Source: UBA6019 sp035535055 (GTDB lineage Bacteria; Chloroflexota; Dormibacteria; Dormibacterales; Dormibacteraceae). Taken from it: 43,895 nucleotides of DNA. The DNA is taken from the NCBI GenBank assembly GCA_035535055.1, contig DATLQT010000014.1, forward strand, positions 1-43,895, written 5' to 3'. Under the pieces are notes generated by a model, which worked only from the letters and a program-made list of their open reading frames with translations, did not search any database and was not told the DNA's origin. Below are positions 43,213 through 43,895 of the stretch, in pieces; positions within the stretch are counted from its first letter, which is position 1; every line of letters begins with the position of its first letter. Made by a program: the position numbers and the translations under genes.

Positions 43213-43895
43213 ATGTGCCCTCGCCGCATCCTCACCGACTCGCCGTTCGACACCTTGGAGCGGACGTTCGATCTCCTCACGACCGGCCCGCGCCCCCTCG
43301 CCCTGGACGGCACCGGCCTCCCTGGTCTGCCCGACCGGCCGGTCCCTCTCGGCGAGCTGAAAGCCCGGCTGCTGCACCCGTCGACGCCGTTCGCCATCCG
43401 CGACGCCATCGTCGGCGAGCTCGTCGCCCGAGCCCAGGCCGAAGGCGGCCGCTGGAGCGTCGGCCTGGCCGGGGTGCTGCTACCCGGGCTGCGCCGGGCG
43501 GTCTGGGCGCTGACCCAAGCCTGTCCGGACAAGGCCGACGAGATCGAGGCCGAAACTCTCGCCGCGTTCTTGGCCGCCGTGGCCAGGGCCACCCCGGGCC
43601 GGGCCCGCCTGGCGTCCTGGCTGTGCTGGCTGGCCCGCACCGGCGCCGCCCGGCTGCTCCGGGCCGAGCTGGCCGAGCGAGCCGGGCCGGGCGCCGAGCC
43701 GGTCTCAGCCGCACCACCCCGGCCGTGGGGGCATCCCGACATCGTCCTCGCCCGGGCCGTCGCTGCGGACGTGGTCAGCGCCACCGATGCCGAGCTGATC
43801 GCCACCACCCGCCTCGAGGGCGCCAACCTCGCCGCCATCGCCGAGGACCTCGGCCTCGACTACGAGACGTGCCGGATGCGTCGAAGCCGCGCCGA
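43213..43895 (+). CDS. Sigma-like regulator, cut by the right edge
   Basis: At least 227 residues are coded from ATG 43213, which has AAAGGAG a few bases upstream. The first 60 residues are PRRILTDSPFDTLERTFDLL followed by a Pro-rich part. A helical middle and a C-terminal HTH-like stretch (DAELIATTRLEGANLAAIAE, then DLGLDYETCRMRRSR) give it the look of the sigma-70 region 4-like proteins seen on actinobacterial mobile elements. It continues beyond the window. The cluster of GGTCCCACC sites just upstream could be its control region. Confidence 0.65.
   Translation, partial: MCPRRILTDSPFDTLERTFDLLTTGPRPLALDGTGLPGLPDRPVPLGELKARLLHPSTPFAIRDAIVGELVARAQAEGGRWSVGLAGVLLPGLRRAVWALTQACPDKADEIEAETLAAFLAAVARATPGRARLASWLCWLARTGAARLLRAELAERAGPGAEPVSAAPPRPWGHPDIVLARAVAADVVSATDAELIATTRLEGANLAAIAEDLGLDYETCRMRRSRA

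Noticed and set aside
42768..43838. Leftward frame of 356 residues
   Set aside because: Ala/Arg/Ser-rich, crosses the repeat cluster and is antisense to the sigma-like gene with a good ribosome site.

Overview
The window is high-GC, densely coded DNA from an actinobacterium-like genome. The signs are GTG starts, ATGA and TGATG gene overlaps, at least one promoter that looks leaderless, and strong Shine-Dalgarno sites elsewhere. No housekeeping operon is visible. Almost every gene belongs to a conflict, DNA-modification, recombination or regulatory family, so I read the window as an accessory region: a defence island built from several inserted modules. The species cannot be named from this sequence.

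Left part (1-8963). A 3' fragment of a tRNA-Met(CAT) gene, with a hairpin terminator, lies at 272-361. A degenerate direct repeat of its outer end lies at 8931-8963, just past a frameshifted tyrosine integrase (7668-8814). These look like the two ends of a decayed integrative element of about 8.6 kb. Its cargo is one leftward gene train. It holds hipB and hipA, a primase-helicase fusion of the AEP/TOTE type, a large helical protein, and then an ADP-ribosyltransferase with a QxE motif coupled to a small partner. Palindromes upstream of hipB are probable operators.

Middle part (9181-23734). Three loci are not classical named systems. (a) A divergent locus has two leftward small or unknown genes, then a rightward small protein, a DUF4062 (TIR-like) protein and a 990-residue SF2 helicase with a possible nuclease-like tail. 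(b) A leftward four-gene operon has an XRE regulator, a small membrane-tailed protein, a DUF4209-like protein with a HEPN-type RNDLLH motif, and a 153-residue protein. The regulator has its own inverted-repeat operator and an apparently leaderless promoter. (c) A bacterial ubiquitin-like module (Ubl, E2-like, JAB-E1 fusion) runs leftward. It is divergent from a rightward sigma-like / unknown / SMC-like ATPase operon.

Druantia part (23933-35325). Six leftward genes overlap head to tail: druF, druG, druE (1842 residues), a RecB/Cas4-like PD-(D/E)XK nuclease, a Vsr endonuclease and a 5-cytosine methyltransferase (druM-like). I read this as a Druantia type II-like system with added nuclease and Vsr genes.

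Right part (35625-43895). This is the mobile-element backbone. It holds an 831-residue tyrosine recombinase with about five helix-turn-helix segments, a coupled small HTH protein, two paralogous TSPPY-type DNA methyltransferases, a two-winged-helix regulator, an orphan Imm5-like immunity protein and a SAM methyltransferase. Last comes a cluster of GGTCCCACC-type repeats in front of a sigma-like gene that runs off the right edge.

All family assignments are from motif reading alone. The most novel candidates are the hipBA / primase-helicase / ART train, the HEPN operon, the cysteine-less E2-like protein in the Ubl module with its divergent SMC operon, and the HTH-rich recombinase.
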